Assembly (NCBI RefSeq): GCF_031143425.1
Contig: NC_090443.1
Location: forward strand, 1,054,354,554 to 1,054,418,553
Source: Pleurodeles waltl
Lineage: Eukaryota; Chordata; Amphibia; Caudata; Salamandridae
DNA: 64,000 nucleotides
Reading direction: 5' to 3'
The notes beneath the pieces are model-generated. The model searched no databases, was not told the origin of the DNA, and saw nothing but the letters and a program-made list of their open reading frames with translations. Positions within the stretch are counted from its first letter, which is position 1. Each line of letters begins with the position of its first letter. A program made the translations under genes and the position numbers. Positions 1 through 8,655 of this stretch are shown here, in pieces.

Positions 1-216
1 ACCTAGGGTACAAGTATTGAACATTAATGCCTCTTATGTCATTGCCCCTAGACAACTACAACTTGGGCACTAGAGTCGACATTAATGCCTCATGTCAATC
101 CATCACACATCTTGTGACCTTAGGGAGCTAAGCTAAAGGCACTAGTAGTATTCAGTGCTACCTCTTATGCCCTCAGCTGTTTATAATACCATGGGTTATA
201 AAGTCTGAAATTGAAT
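1..216. other. Unidentified flank left of DIRS element A
   Basis: This is AT-rich DNA with no convincing reading frame. A short phrase (attaatgcctc followed by atgtca) occurs twice, near 23 and 81, which hints at a degenerate repeat. The flank ends in gaat directly before the GTT that opens element A. Confidence 0.5.
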
Positions 217-394
217 GTTCGATGGCATCTGTCGCTGTAGATACGCATGTTTTGCAATAGCTCGCCATCTGGTGTTGGGCCGGAGTGTTACAAGTTGTTT
301 TTCTTCGAAGAAGTCTTTCGAGTCACGGGACCGAGTGACTCCTCCTTTTGTCTCCATTGCGCATGGGCGTCGACTCCATCTTCGATTGTTTTTT
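217..394 (+). repeat. Left inverted terminal repeat of DIRS A
   Basis: The sequence is complementary to 11,893-12,097. The right copy is about 27 bases longer at its outer end, where it carries GGTAAGTGACATTTT. The unequal ends explain why the ICR holds more of the right end than of the left. Confidence 0.85.
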
Positions 395-611
395 TTCCGC
401 CATCGGGTTCGGACGTGTTACTGTCGCTCCGAGTTTCGGAACGGAAAGTTAGCTAATTTCGGAAGATTTTCGTCGGTATTGTTGCGTTCGGGATCGGCGT
501 ACTTAGATTCAACACCGCATCGAAGATCGAAGAGCTCCGGTGCCCTTCGGGGGTAGTTTTTCGATCCCCCGTCGGGGCCTGGTCGGCCCGACCGCGTGCT
601 GAAGAACGCCG

Positions 612-2365
612 ATGGAACGGACCCCGTTCCGTTTCTGCCCCAAATGCCACAATAAATACCCCTATACAGACCAACACTTGGTCTGTAACCTGTGCCTGTC
701 ACCTGAGCACAGTGAAGACACCTGCGAGGCCTGTCGTGCGTTCCGGTCCCGAAAGACACTCCGAAACCGCCGAGCCAGAAGACTTCAGATGGCGTCCGCG
801 CCGACAGCCCACCGAGAGTTCGAGGAACAGGAAGAGGAAGGTACCTTCTCGATCCAAGAATCGGACTCCGAAGGATTCGACGATACACAAACCGTGAGTA
901 AGACGTCGAAAACCACACAGAGGAAGATTTACAAGGCCCAGGGGACGCCACTGCCATCAGGCCATGGCTCCACCCATAAATTCGGTGACCGACCGTCGGC
1001 ACCGAAAAAGGCCCAAACAGTGCCGAGATCGTCCGACTCCGGTCGAGACACCGGCACGCAGCCTTCTCGGGACCGAGAAAGTGCTGGAGACAAGCCTCGA
1101 CACCGAGATGCCGGTGTGGACACGGCTCGACGCCGAGACAGCGGCACCGAAAAAGATCGACGCCGAGAGGTTTCGGCCCCGAAAAAGAAAAAAGTCACCT
1201 CGGAGCCGAAAAAACACGCAGACAGGGTTTCGGTGCCGAAACAAACTAAAAGCGACCCAGCTTCAGGCTCTTATACAGAAGAGCACTCGCTAACCTCACA
1301 AATGCAAAAGCATAGGTTTGAGGAAGAGCTACAATCAACTGATGTGGACCATACGCAAAAGCGTATTTTCATACAGCAGGGGACAGGAAAAATAAGCACC
1401 CTTCCCCCCATTAGAAGAAAGAGAAGGTTGGAGTTCCAAACTGAACAGACACCACAACCAAAAGTGGTGAAAAGAGTTACCCCACCACCCTCTCCTCCGC
1501 CCGTGATTAACGTCTCACCAGCACGAACTCCATCACACTCCCCAGCTCACACCACCATAAGCCAGGGTGACCAAGATCAAGACGCATGGGACCTATACGA
1601 CGCCCCAGTGTCAGATAACAGTCCGGAGGCATACCCTACGAAGCCATCTCCACCAGAGGACAGCACCGCGTATTCTCAAGTGGTGGCTAGAGCAGCACAA
1701 TTTCACAACGTAAGCCTCCACTCAGAACAGGTCGAGGATGATTTTTTATTCAACACACTCTCCTCCACCCACAGTTCATACCAAAGCCTGCCTATGCTCC
1801 CTGGTATGCTCCGGCACGCAAAAGAAATCTTTAAGGAGCCGGTCAAAAGTAGGGCAATCACACCAAGGGTGGACAAAAAGTATAAGGCGCCTCCTACAGA
1901 CCCAGTTTTCATCACTACACAGCTGCCACCAGACTCTGTCGTTGTAGGAGCAGCTAGGAAAAGGGCCAACTCTCACACATCTGGAGATGCACCACCCCCA
2001 GATAAAGAAAGCTGCAAGTTCGATGCAGCTGGTAAGAGAGTCGCAGCACAAGCTGCAAACCAGTGGCGCATCGCGAACTCCCAGGCACTACTTGCGCGCT
2101 ATGACAGAGCCCACTGGGACGAGATGCAACATCTCATTGAACATCTGCCCAAGGACTTACGAAATAGGGCAAAACAAGTGGTTGAGGAGGGACAGACCAT
2201 TTCCAACAACCAGATCCGCTCCTCCATGGACGCTGCAGATACAGCTGCACGGACAATTAATACATCTGTAACTATCAGAAGGCATGCATGGCTCCGAACG
2301 TCTGGATTTAAACCAGAGATTCAACAAGCAGTTCTCAATATGCCTTTTAACGAAAAAGAACTTTC
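612..2365 (+). pseudogene. gag: DIRS A gag, 5' part (split by insertion of B)
   Basis: This is the Gag-like ORF1 product, presumed to bind RNA and assemble the retrotransposition particle. The N-terminus has a cysteine cluster with spacing CX2C-X12-CX2CX4HX4C-X2C (C9, C12, C25, C28, H33, C38, C41), so a retroviral-type CCHC knuckle sits between two extra CX2C pairs. Residues about 50-210 are a charged, low-complexity stretch of R-R/H-R-D-S-G-like repeats. Residues about 290-580 are the conserved region shared with C, D and E (DAWDLYDAPVSDNSPE and FDAAGKRVAAQAANQWRIA). The frame breaks after NMPFNEKEL at 2,365, where B begins. The rest of gag resumes at 8,364. The start at 612 (MERTPFRFCPKC) is conserved in C, D and E. 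Confidence 0.88.
891..905 (+). promoter_or_regulatory. Conserved splice-donor-like site inside gag of A
   Basis: ACCGTGAGTAAGACG matches the 5' splice-site consensus well and is unchanged in C (about 21,562), D (about 27,866) and E (about 33,717). It is also codon sequence (T-V-S-K-T), so conservation alone does not prove splicing. Confidence 0.35.
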
Positions 2366-2541
2366 TGATGGATACAACTACCTGTGGATTCCTCACCTCA
2401 TGAATACTCCCATGGCACCAGCATTCTACGGAAATCTTCTTACTAGTCTCTGCACGTCGACGAGGACGTCACTGTCTCGCACGCGACGCCGTCTGACGTC
2501 ATACAGGCAATAAGAGGTCCTCAACGACGTGCGGACGTCAG
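2366..2541 (+). repeat. Left inverted terminal repeat of DIRS B
   Basis: It is complementary to 8,149-8,320 with only a few mismatches (for example gcaccagc against gcgccagc). The pair is rich in CpG and in CGTC/GACG motifs. Confidence 0.9.
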
Positions 2542-2645
2542 TTCCCTTTTTTCCGTGCATTCGAAACGGTTATCTTCGAGGGAGCAACTGTTACTCTTGC
2601 GGTTACAGTGTATATCTTGCTGCGTACTCTTTCTCTGTGGAAATA

Positions 2646-4721
2646 ATGTCGCAGAGAAAGTCTGGATTTAAGCCTTGTCGTGAGTGTGGAGGCAAGATGT
2701 CGGTGACGGATCCTCATTCCGATTGCCTTTGGTGTTTGAGCTCCGACCACGACGTCTCGACTTGTGATTCGTGTCAGCACATGAATCCGAAGGCCATTAA
2801 AGAACGCGAGGCGAAGCTGTTTATGGCCAAGTCAAAGGAGAAGCATCACAAGAAAAAGTCTTCTCCAAGACATCGGCGTCATCGAGACTCCCGGCGCCGT
2901 AGAGAATCTCGGCGTCATTCAAGGGAGGCTCGTTCCAGGTCTCCGGATCGGCGCCGGAGGACATGGGAGGTCAGCCCCACGGTGACGCCGCATCCTTCGA
3001 CGCCGTTGCTCTCTCCGACGTCTCCAACTTCGCCTGGACAGGCGTCGGTGATTGAGGTATTGGAGCCTCAGGTGTTTTCTCCGGCGCAGACGCCGAGGCC
3101 GGCGTCGGGGTCGCCTCCGAGTCAGGCACCCCAGTATCCGGCTTTTCCCACCCCTGGAGCCGATAGTTCCGCATTCTTGAATGCGATGTATGCCATCTTC
3201 CAACAGATGGCTCCAGGGGGTGCTCCGGCTGGGCCTTTGGCCTTTTCTTTGGGTGATCCTGCGCCTCTTCGGCCGGCACCCTTTATGCCCTTTCTCCCGT
3301 TTGGGAACGTGGGCTCGGCGCCAGTGTCGGCGCCGGTGGCCGCTCCGATGGCTTCGGAGGGATTGGCCCCAGGGATTTCCATCCCGTCGACGTCGAGATT
3401 TCGGCCTGTGACTCCGGTGGGTCCATCCGTTTCATCTGCTCTTCAGTCGGCGCCGAAGTTACCTGTGGCGCCGGATGCGGCGTCGGTGGCTTCGGAAGAT
3501 CGGCGCCGATCTCCGACTTCGGCGGAGGTGTTGTCGACTCCGCGGATTGAGCAACGACTGCATTCAAGGAGGCGTGCTCTCCGGGTACTAGAGGAGCAGG
3601 AGTACCAACGAGCCCTAGAGGAAGGAGAGCTAGAGGACTCGGGTGATGGGCTGCGTGGACTGGAGTCGGCCAGTGGGCTGGACACTTCCCCTGAGTGGGA
3701 CCTTTCGTCCCCGGGGGAATATACCGAGGAAGCTGCTTCCTTTCATACAGTGGTACGGAAGGCAGCTAGTTTTTTGGACCTGCCTTTGCCGGTGGTGGAG
3801 GCGAAACAAAACCTTTTGACAGAGGTGTTGCATCCGGCCTCAGCCGCGGCGGAGCCTCTATTACCTTTTAATGACGCTCTGCTGGATCCGGTTTTAGAGG
3901 TGTGGAAGAAGCCGGCATCTTCCCCAGCAGTTCACAGAGCCGTGGCCAGGAGGTATCGGACGGCTCCAACTGATCCTGGTTTCCTATCTAGGCACCCTAC
4001 GCCGGAGAGCTTGGTTGTGCAGGCCTCCTGTTCGTCCAAATCAGCGCCTGGTTCTTTCCCGACGGTGCCTGGGGACAGAGACTCAAAAAAGCTAGAGGCG
4101 CAGTCGAAGAAGATTTTTTCGTCCTGCAGTCTGGCGTTAAAAGCCACTAATGCGACCTGTATCCTGGGGAGGTATATTCATGCTCTGATGGATGACATCT
4201 CCTCTTCGTTTACAGAGCTTCCCCAGGGTCTTTTGGATCTTGTCTCTGATGCCCAGGCTGCTGCGACCCAAATTATCCAGACTGGACTGGATACCACCGA
4301 CTCGGTAGCCAGAGCAATGGGCACAACTGTGGTGGAAAGGAGACAGGCCTGGCTACGTAACTCGGGCTTTTCGGCAGATGTACAGTCCACATTGTTGGAT
4401 CTCCCGTTTGATGGGGACAAACTGTTTGGGGCTAAGGCTGATTCGGCCTTGGAACGTTTTAAGGAGAGCAGGGCCACGGCTAAGTCGTTGGGACTCCAAG
4501 CTCCTTCTTCCACGGCCTCTTCCAGATTCTTCAGGAGGTTTCGTGGATTTGGGCGTGGCTCTTCCTCCTCTTCCTTTCGGGGAAGATATCAGCAACCTGC
4601 CTCTTCCCACCCCTATAGATCTTTTAGGGGGAGGGGTAGGGTCCGCACCAGGGGAGCCTCTCAGCAGCACTCTGCCTCTTCCTCATCCTCTGGCGGGGTG
4701 CAGCAGGGGAAGCAGCCTTAG
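2646..4721 (+). CDS. gag: DIRS B Gag-like protein
   Basis: ORF1 product of B, 691 residues from the ATG at 2,646. The frame is open further upstream (ATG at 2,529), but that part overlaps the terminal repeat and does not look like protein. The cysteine cluster C11, C14, C27, C30, H35, C40, C43 has exactly the spacing of the A-family Gag although the surrounding sequence is different. Next come an RS/RH-rich basic stretch (about 55-105), a Pro/Ala/Ser-rich linker, and a conserved C-terminal half with SFHTVVRKAASFLDLPLPV and VQSTLLDLPFDGDKLFGAK. The tail is RG/SS-rich (RFFRRFRGFGRGSSSSSFRG), typical of RNA binding. Function as a particle protein is inferred from the family. It shares its reading frame with the recombinase gene downstream. 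Confidence 0.88.
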   Translation: MSQRKSGFKPCRECGGKMSVTDPHSDCLWCLSSDHDVSTCDSCQHMNPKAIKEREAKLFMAKSKEKHHKKKSSPRHRRHRDSRRRRESRRHSREARSRSPDRRRRTWEVSPTVTPHPSTPLLSPTSPTSPGQASVIEVLEPQVFSPAQTPRPASGSPPSQAPQYPAFPTPGADSSAFLNAMYAIFQQMAPGGAPAGPLAFSLGDPAPLRPAPFMPFLPFGNVGSAPVSAPVAAPMASEGLAPGISIPSTSRFRPVTPVGPSVSSALQSAPKLPVAPDAASVASEDRRRSPTSAEVLSTPRIEQRLHSRRRALRVLEEQEYQRALEEGELEDSGDGLRGLESASGLDTSPEWDLSSPGEYTEEAASFHTVVRKAASFLDLPLPVVEAKQNLLTEVLHPASAAAEPLLPFNDALLDPVLEVWKKPASSPAVHRAVARRYRTAPTDPGFLSRHPTPESLVVQASCSSKSAPGSFPTVPGDRDSKKLEAQSKKIFSSCSLALKATNATCILGRYIHALMDDISSSFTELPQGLLDLVSDAQAAATQIIQTGLDTTDSVARAMGTTVVERRQAWLRNSGFSADVQSTLLDLPFDGDKLFGAKADSALERFKESRATAKSLGLQAPSSTASSRFFRRFRGFGRGSSSSSFRGRYQQPASSHPYRSFRGRGRVRTRGASQQHSASSSSSGGVQQGKQP

Positions 4722-6630
4722 GCTTCCACCATTTCCCACTCACTCCTCTCCTGTAGGGGGAAGATTACAGCATTTTCTCACCAAATGGGAGACTGTTACG
4801 TCGGACACTTGGGTTCTCAGTGTTGTGGGAAAAGGCTACACCCTTCCCTTTCGGGAGTTTCCGCCCCTCATCCCGCCCCGCCCTTCGTATTGTTCACAAG
4901 AACACCTCCTGTTGCTAGAACAGGAGGTGGAAGTCCTCCTTTTAAAGGGCGCGGTGGAGTTGGTCCCGGAGCAGGAAAGGGGTCAAGGAGTTTACTCAAG
5001 GTATTTCCTGATTCCCAAGAAGGATGGTCGTTTGAGACCAATTCTGGACCTGAGGATCTTGAATTGGTTCCTCAAGCAGGAAAAGTTCAAGATGCTGACC
5101 CTAGCACAGGTGCTTTTGGCGTTGAACATGGAAGACTGGATGGTGTCTGTCGACTTGCAGGATGCTTACTTTCATATCCCGATACTCAAGTCACACAGGA
5201 AGTATCTCCGGTTTGTGGTGGGATCGCAACACTACCAGTTTGCGGTCCTTCCGTTTGGTCTTACTTCAGCACCTCGAGTCTTCACGAAGGTGATGTCGGT
5301 GGTTGCGGCAGAGCTCAGAAGGAAGGGGATAGCAGTATTCCCTTACTTGGACGATTGGTTGATCAAAGCCAAGTCCCCGGAGCTTGTGTTGCGTCATCTG
5401 CAGTCAACAACCCAGTTGTTGTTCGACCTGGGCTTTTCGGTGAACGAGCCCAAATCTCACCTGGAGCCCTCTCAGCGCCTCCTGTTCATAGGGGCAGTAC
5501 TGGATACGACATTGGGTCGGGCCTTTCCTCCGCCTCAGCGGATTCAAGATATTCAGGATTTGGTTCCAATGTTTCGAAACGGAGCGGTAGTTCCAGTCCT
5601 CAAGGTCCTTCGTCTGCTCGGTCTTTTTGCCTCCTGCATTCTGTTGGTCACGCATGCTCGCTGGCACATGAGGGCTCTTCAGTGGTGCCTCCGAAGGCAG
5701 TGGTCTCAACACAGAGGGGATCTAGAGGGTACTGTCAAGATCTCCAGAGATGCTGCTGTGGATTTGAAGTGGTGGATTGCAAGCGACAATCTTTCACAAG
5801 GAAAACCGTTCCAGCAGTCGCCACCAGTGGCCACAGTCATAACGGATGCTTCCACTCTAGGGTGGGGAGCTCATCTGGGGGATCTGGAGATCAAAGGTCT
5901 TTGGTCTCCAGAGGAACAGATTTTTCACATCAATCTGTTAGAGTTACGGGCTGTACGTCTGGCTCTCAAGACCTTCCTCCCTTCCCTTCGTGGTCAGTCG
6001 GTACAGGTCCTAACGGACAATACTACCACGATGTGGTACATAAACAAGCAGGGAGGAGTGGGGTCGTACCTTCTCTGCAGAGAAGCTCTTCGACTATGGT
6101 CCTGGGCAAAGGACCATCGGATTTGCTTGATAGCAAACCATCTGGCCGGAGTCTTGAACGTGCGTGCAGACAGCCTCAGTCGCCACTTCTCGGCAGACCA
6201 CGAGTGGCGTCTCCATCCAGATCAAGTCCGTTTAATCTTCCAGAAGTGGGGGTTTCCTCGGGTAGATCTGTTCGCCACTCGAGAGAACGCGCATTGTCCG
6301 TTGTTCTGCAGCCTTCAGTATCCGATGCAGGAAGCATTGGGGGACGCGTTTCAAATGACCTGGTGCGGCCAGTTGCTTTACGCGTTTCCTCCCATACCCT
6401 TGATTCCTCGAGTATTGAGGAAGATTCGCCAAGACCGGGCTCTAGTAATCGTAATAGCTCCGGATTGGCCAAGGAGGGTGTGGTACTCCGACCTTCTCCA
6501 ACTCTCAACGTGCCCGCCGCTCCGTCTCCCTTTCAGGGCAGACCTCCTCTCGCAGTCGCAGGGGCAGGTTCTACACCCCAACCTCCAGAGTCTGCACCTA
6601 CATGCCTGGAGATTGAACGGGGCAACCTGA
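4378..6630 (+). CDS. pol: DIRS B reverse transcriptase-RNase H-methyltransferase-like protein
   Basis: The open frame is 750 codons. Recognisable RT begins near residue 125 (SPVGGRLQHFLTKWE), directly after the gag stop, so the 344-base overlap with gag may not be translated this way. RT motifs: RPILDLRILN (219-229), VDLQDAYFHIP with D259, LPFGLTSAPRVF, and the catalytic FPYLDDWLI (Y323 L D D326). RNase H: TDASTLGWG (D490), E522, TDN (D547), ADSLSR (D598). The C-terminal domain (about 620-710) has VDLFATREN and YAFPPIPLIPRVL followed by IAPDWPRR, the layout of the Dam-like adenine methyltransferase domain of DIRS elements. No residue known to be essential looks missing. Activity is inferred. 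Confidence 0.9.
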   Translation: MYSPHCWISRLMGTNCLGLRLIRPWNVLRRAGPRLSRWDSKLLLPRPLPDSSGGFVDLGVALPPLPFGEDISNLPLPTPIDLLGGGVGSAPGEPLSSTLPLPHPLAGCSRGSSLRLPPFPTHSSPVGGRLQHFLTKWETVTSDTWVLSVVGKGYTLPFREFPPLIPPRPSYCSQEHLLLLEQEVEVLLLKGAVELVPEQERGQGVYSRYFLIPKKDGRLRPILDLRILNWFLKQEKFKMLTLAQVLLALNMEDWMVSVDLQDAYFHIPILKSHRKYLRFVVGSQHYQFAVLPFGLTSAPRVFTKVMSVVAAELRRKGIAVFPYLDDWLIKAKSPELVLRHLQSTTQLLFDLGFSVNEPKSHLEPSQRLLFIGAVLDTTLGRAFPPPQRIQDIQDLVPMFRNGAVVPVLKVLRLLGLFASCILLVTHARWHMRALQWCLRRQWSQHRGDLEGTVKISRDAAVDLKWWIASDNLSQGKPFQQSPPVATVITDASTLGWGAHLGDLEIKGLWSPEEQIFHINLLELRAVRLALKTFLPSLRGQSVQVLTDNTTTMWYINKQGGVGSYLLCREALRLWSWAKDHRICLIANHLAGVLNVRADSLSRHFSADHEWRLHPDQVRLIFQKWGFPRVDLFATRENAHCPLFCSLQYPMQEALGDAFQMTWCGQLLYAFPPIPLIPRVLRKIRQDRALVIVIAPDWPRRVWYSDLLQLSTCPPLRLPFRADLLSQSQGQVLHPNLQSLHLHAWRLNGAT

Positions 6631-7658
6631 GTTCCTTCTCTCTCCCGCCTGAGGTAGTGGATGTTATATTAGCGGCCAGGCGACACTCCACTAAATCTAT
6701 CTACGCTAATAGGTGGTCTAAATTTGTTGCGTGGTGTGGAGAGAGGCAGATTGATCCTTTACAAGCTCATCTATCGGACGTTTTGTCTTTTGCTCTATCT
6801 CTGGCGCAGAAAGGTTGTGCAGTGGCTACCATTAAAGGTTATTTATCGGCCTTGTCAGCCTTCATATGTCTTCCAGACCAACCATCTTTATTTAAATCCC
6901 CTATTGTTATCAGATTCTTGAAAGGTCTTCTAAATCAATATCCTCCAAAGCCATTCGTTATGCCGCAATGGGATTTGTCCTTAGTCCTGACTTTCCTTAT
7001 GGGGTCCCCTTTTGAACCTATGCATTCTTGCCCCTTAAGGTATTTGTTTTTAAAAACAGTCTTCCTGATAGCTATAACATCAGCAAGGAGAGTGAGTGAG
7101 TTGCAGGCCTTATCAGTAAAACCCCCTTATACAACTTTTTATGGGGATAAGGTGGTGTTGAGGACCAAGGCTGCTTTCCTCCCGAAGGTTGTTTCACCCT
7201 TCCATTTGGCTCAGGCAATTACTTTGTCCACGTTCTATCCTCCGCCTCATCCTTCCAAAGAGGAAGAAAGACTGCACCGTCTGGATCCAAAGAGAGCGTT
7301 GAGCTTCTTTATCAATAGAACAAAGGATTTCAGGCTGGAGGATCAGCTGTTTATTGGATACGTGGGCAAGAGGAGAGGAAAGGCAGTCCACAAGAGAACA
7401 CTATCCAGGTGGGTTGTTCTTTGCATTAAAATATGTTACTCTTTGGCAAAGAAGGATCCTCCTGAGGGCATTAGAGCTCATTCCACCAGAGCTAAGTCGG
7501 CCACTTCGGCCTTAGCCAGAGGTGTTCCTGTGGTCGACATCTGCAAGGCCGCAACTTGGTCGTCCCTTCACACTTTTGCAAAACATTACTGTTTGGATTC
7601 TGAGGTTAGAAGGGACGGCCATTTTGCACGCTCAGTGCTGCAGGATTTCTTGGTTTGA
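6606..7658 (+). CDS. DIRS B tyrosine recombinase
   Basis: This is the integrase of the element, expected to recombine circular DIRS DNA into the genome at a short identical core. The N-terminal SAM-like part (SFSLPPEVVDVILAARRHS to about 6,950) is followed by the catalytic domain with ARRVSELQAL (Arg, about 7,090), HSTRAKSAT (His-x-x-Arg, about 7,480) and KHYCLDSE (nucleophilic Tyr, about 7,585). The frame is open far upstream under the RT gene. The nearest in-frame ATG before the domain is at 6,096, which would give 520 residues, so the true start is uncertain. Frameshifting, splicing or internal initiation would be needed. The frame equals that of gag and differs from RT by one base, as in the A/C/D family. 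Confidence 0.87.
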   Translation: MEIERGNLSSFSLPPEVVDVILAARRHSTKSIYANRWSKFVAWCGERQIDPLQAHLSDVLSFALSLAQKGCAVATIKGYLSALSAFICLPDQPSLFKSPIVIRFLKGLLNQYPPKPFVMPQWDLSLVLTFLMGSPFEPMHSCPLRYLFLKTVFLIAITSARRVSELQALSVKPPYTTFYGDKVVLRTKAAFLPKVVSPFHLAQAITLSTFYPPPHPSKEEERLHRLDPKRALSFFINRTKDFRLEDQLFIGYVGKRRGKAVHKRTLSRWVVLCIKICYSLAKKDPPEGIRAHSTRAKSATSALARGVPVVDICKAATWSSLHTFAKHYCLDSEVRRDGHFARSVLQDFLV

Positions 7659-7703
7659 CCATTTAGGCACCCACCGCCGGGCGTGGTACTGCTTTGGGAC
7701 TCT

Positions 7704-7813
7704 ATTCATGAGGTGAGGAATCCACAGGTAGTTGTATCCATCAGAAGAACGAGTTACTTACCTTCGGTAACGACTTTTCTGGTGGATACATTAGCTACCT
7801 GTGGATTCCTCAC
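7704..7813 (+). repeat. Internal complementary region (ICR) of DIRS B
   Basis: The first half (attcatgaggtgaggaatcc onward) is the reverse complement of the left end at 2,366. The second half (gaacgagttacttacc onward) is the reverse complement of the right end before 8,361. They meet around 7,741-7,750, which therefore shows the circle junction. The ICR is the template used to rebuild the ends in the accepted DIRS model. Confidence 0.9.
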
Positions 7814-7830
7814 GGTCCCACCCGCCTCCC
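7813..7830 (+). promoter_or_regulatory. GC-box-like motif immediately after the ICR (B)
   Basis: CCCACCCGCCTCCCC follows the ICR of B and recurs right after the ICR of A (11,740) and C (26,375), and inverted in D (about 32,971). The complementary strand reads as an Sp1-type GC box. It is shared by two otherwise different families, which suggests a promoter element. Confidence 0.4.
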
Positions 7831-7898
7831 CGTTGCCTTTATGGTCTTGCCAAGTAATCCTTGAGTGCGCTCCTCTTGATCTTTGAGGGTGCAATAGA

Positions 7899-7993
7899 TG
7901 TATATATATAATATATTTATATATATATATAGGTATATGTGTATATATCTTTATGTATATACTTGGTGTGTGTATATATTTTTAAAAGAAAGA

Positions 7994-8030
<37 letters not shown>
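7899..8030. repeat. TA-rich microsatellite inside DIRS B
   Basis: Imperfect (TA)n and (TG)n runs lie between the ICR and the right terminal repeat. They contain no coding signal. Confidence 0.8.
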
Positions 8031-8031
<1 letters not shown>

Positions 8032-8148
8032 TAAAAAAGATTTACAGTTATTCATACAATGTGGTGTATTTTTACAATATAATGGATGTTGCTTTGTTCT
8101 TTCATTGCATTGCCTGGTTGTTCTCATGCACGTAAAAAATGATTGGTA

Positions 8149-8361
8149 CTGACGTCCGCACGTCGTCGAGGACCTCTTATTGCCTGTATGACGTCAGACG
8201 GCGTCGCGTGCGAGACAGTGACGTCCTCGTCGACGTGCAGAGACTAGTAAGAAGATTTCCGTAGAATGCTGGCGCCATGGGAGTATTCATGAGGTGAGGA
8301 ATCCACAGGTAGCTAATGTATCCACCAGAAAAGTCGTTACCGAAGGTAAGTAACTCGTTCG
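8149..8361 (+). repeat. Right inverted terminal repeat of DIRS B
   Basis: It is complementary to 2,366-2,541 and extends about 40 bases further out. The outer part contains GAAGGTAAGTAAC, a strong splice-donor-like sequence near the tip. Confidence 0.88.
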
Positions 8362-8363
8362 TT

Positions 8364-8655
8364 CGGTCCAGAAGTGGACACAGCGATTGAGAAACTCAAA
8401 AAAGATACGGACACTGCCAAAGCCATGGGCGCACTCTACTCCCCGCAGAGCAGAGGGAATTACAGCACATTCCGTAAAACACCCTTTCGAGGGGGGTTTC
8501 GGGGTCAGAGCACACAAGCCAGCACCTCACAAGCAACACCGTCCAGTTACCAGGGACAGTATAGAGGAGGTTTTCGGGGACAATATAGAGGAGGGCAATT
8601 CCCTAGAAATAGAGGAAGATTTCAGAGCCCCAAAACCCCTACTACTAAACAGTGA
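8364..8655 (+). pseudogene. gag: DIRS A gag, 3' part
   Basis: Continuation of the gag split by B: ggtccagaagtggac encodes GPEVD, followed by TAIEKLKKDTDTAKAMGALY as in C and D. The tail is rich in FRG/YRG boxes (GGFRGQ and YRGGQF), likely RNA binding, and ends at the TGA at 8,653. It has lost its start by the insertion. Confidence 0.85.

Larger units (their letters stand above)
2366..8361 (+). mobile_element. DIRS-like retrotransposon B, structurally complete, nested in gag of A
   Basis: The left end begins TGATGGATACAACTACC after host bases gaactttc, and the right end is GTAACTCGTTCGTTC before host ggtccagaagtg. Joining the host sides restores the A gag reading (NEKEL then FGPEVDTAIEKLKK as in C and D) with no target duplication apart from an ambiguous TTC at the seam. 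The ICR at 7,704-7,813 contains the reverse complements of the left and right ends, joined. Gag, RT-RNase H-methyltransferase and recombinase frames are open throughout. B belongs to a different family from A, C, D and E: the ends, Gag and codon use differ. It is the best candidate here for a once or still mobile autonomous DIRS. Confidence 0.93.

Noticed and set aside
4785..6540. Upstream 580 codons of the long open frame that ends in the B recombinase
   Set aside because: Real recombinase similarity starts only near 6,606. The earlier part lies out of frame over RT and RNase H and is Gly/Ser/Val-rich, as expected for a shadow.
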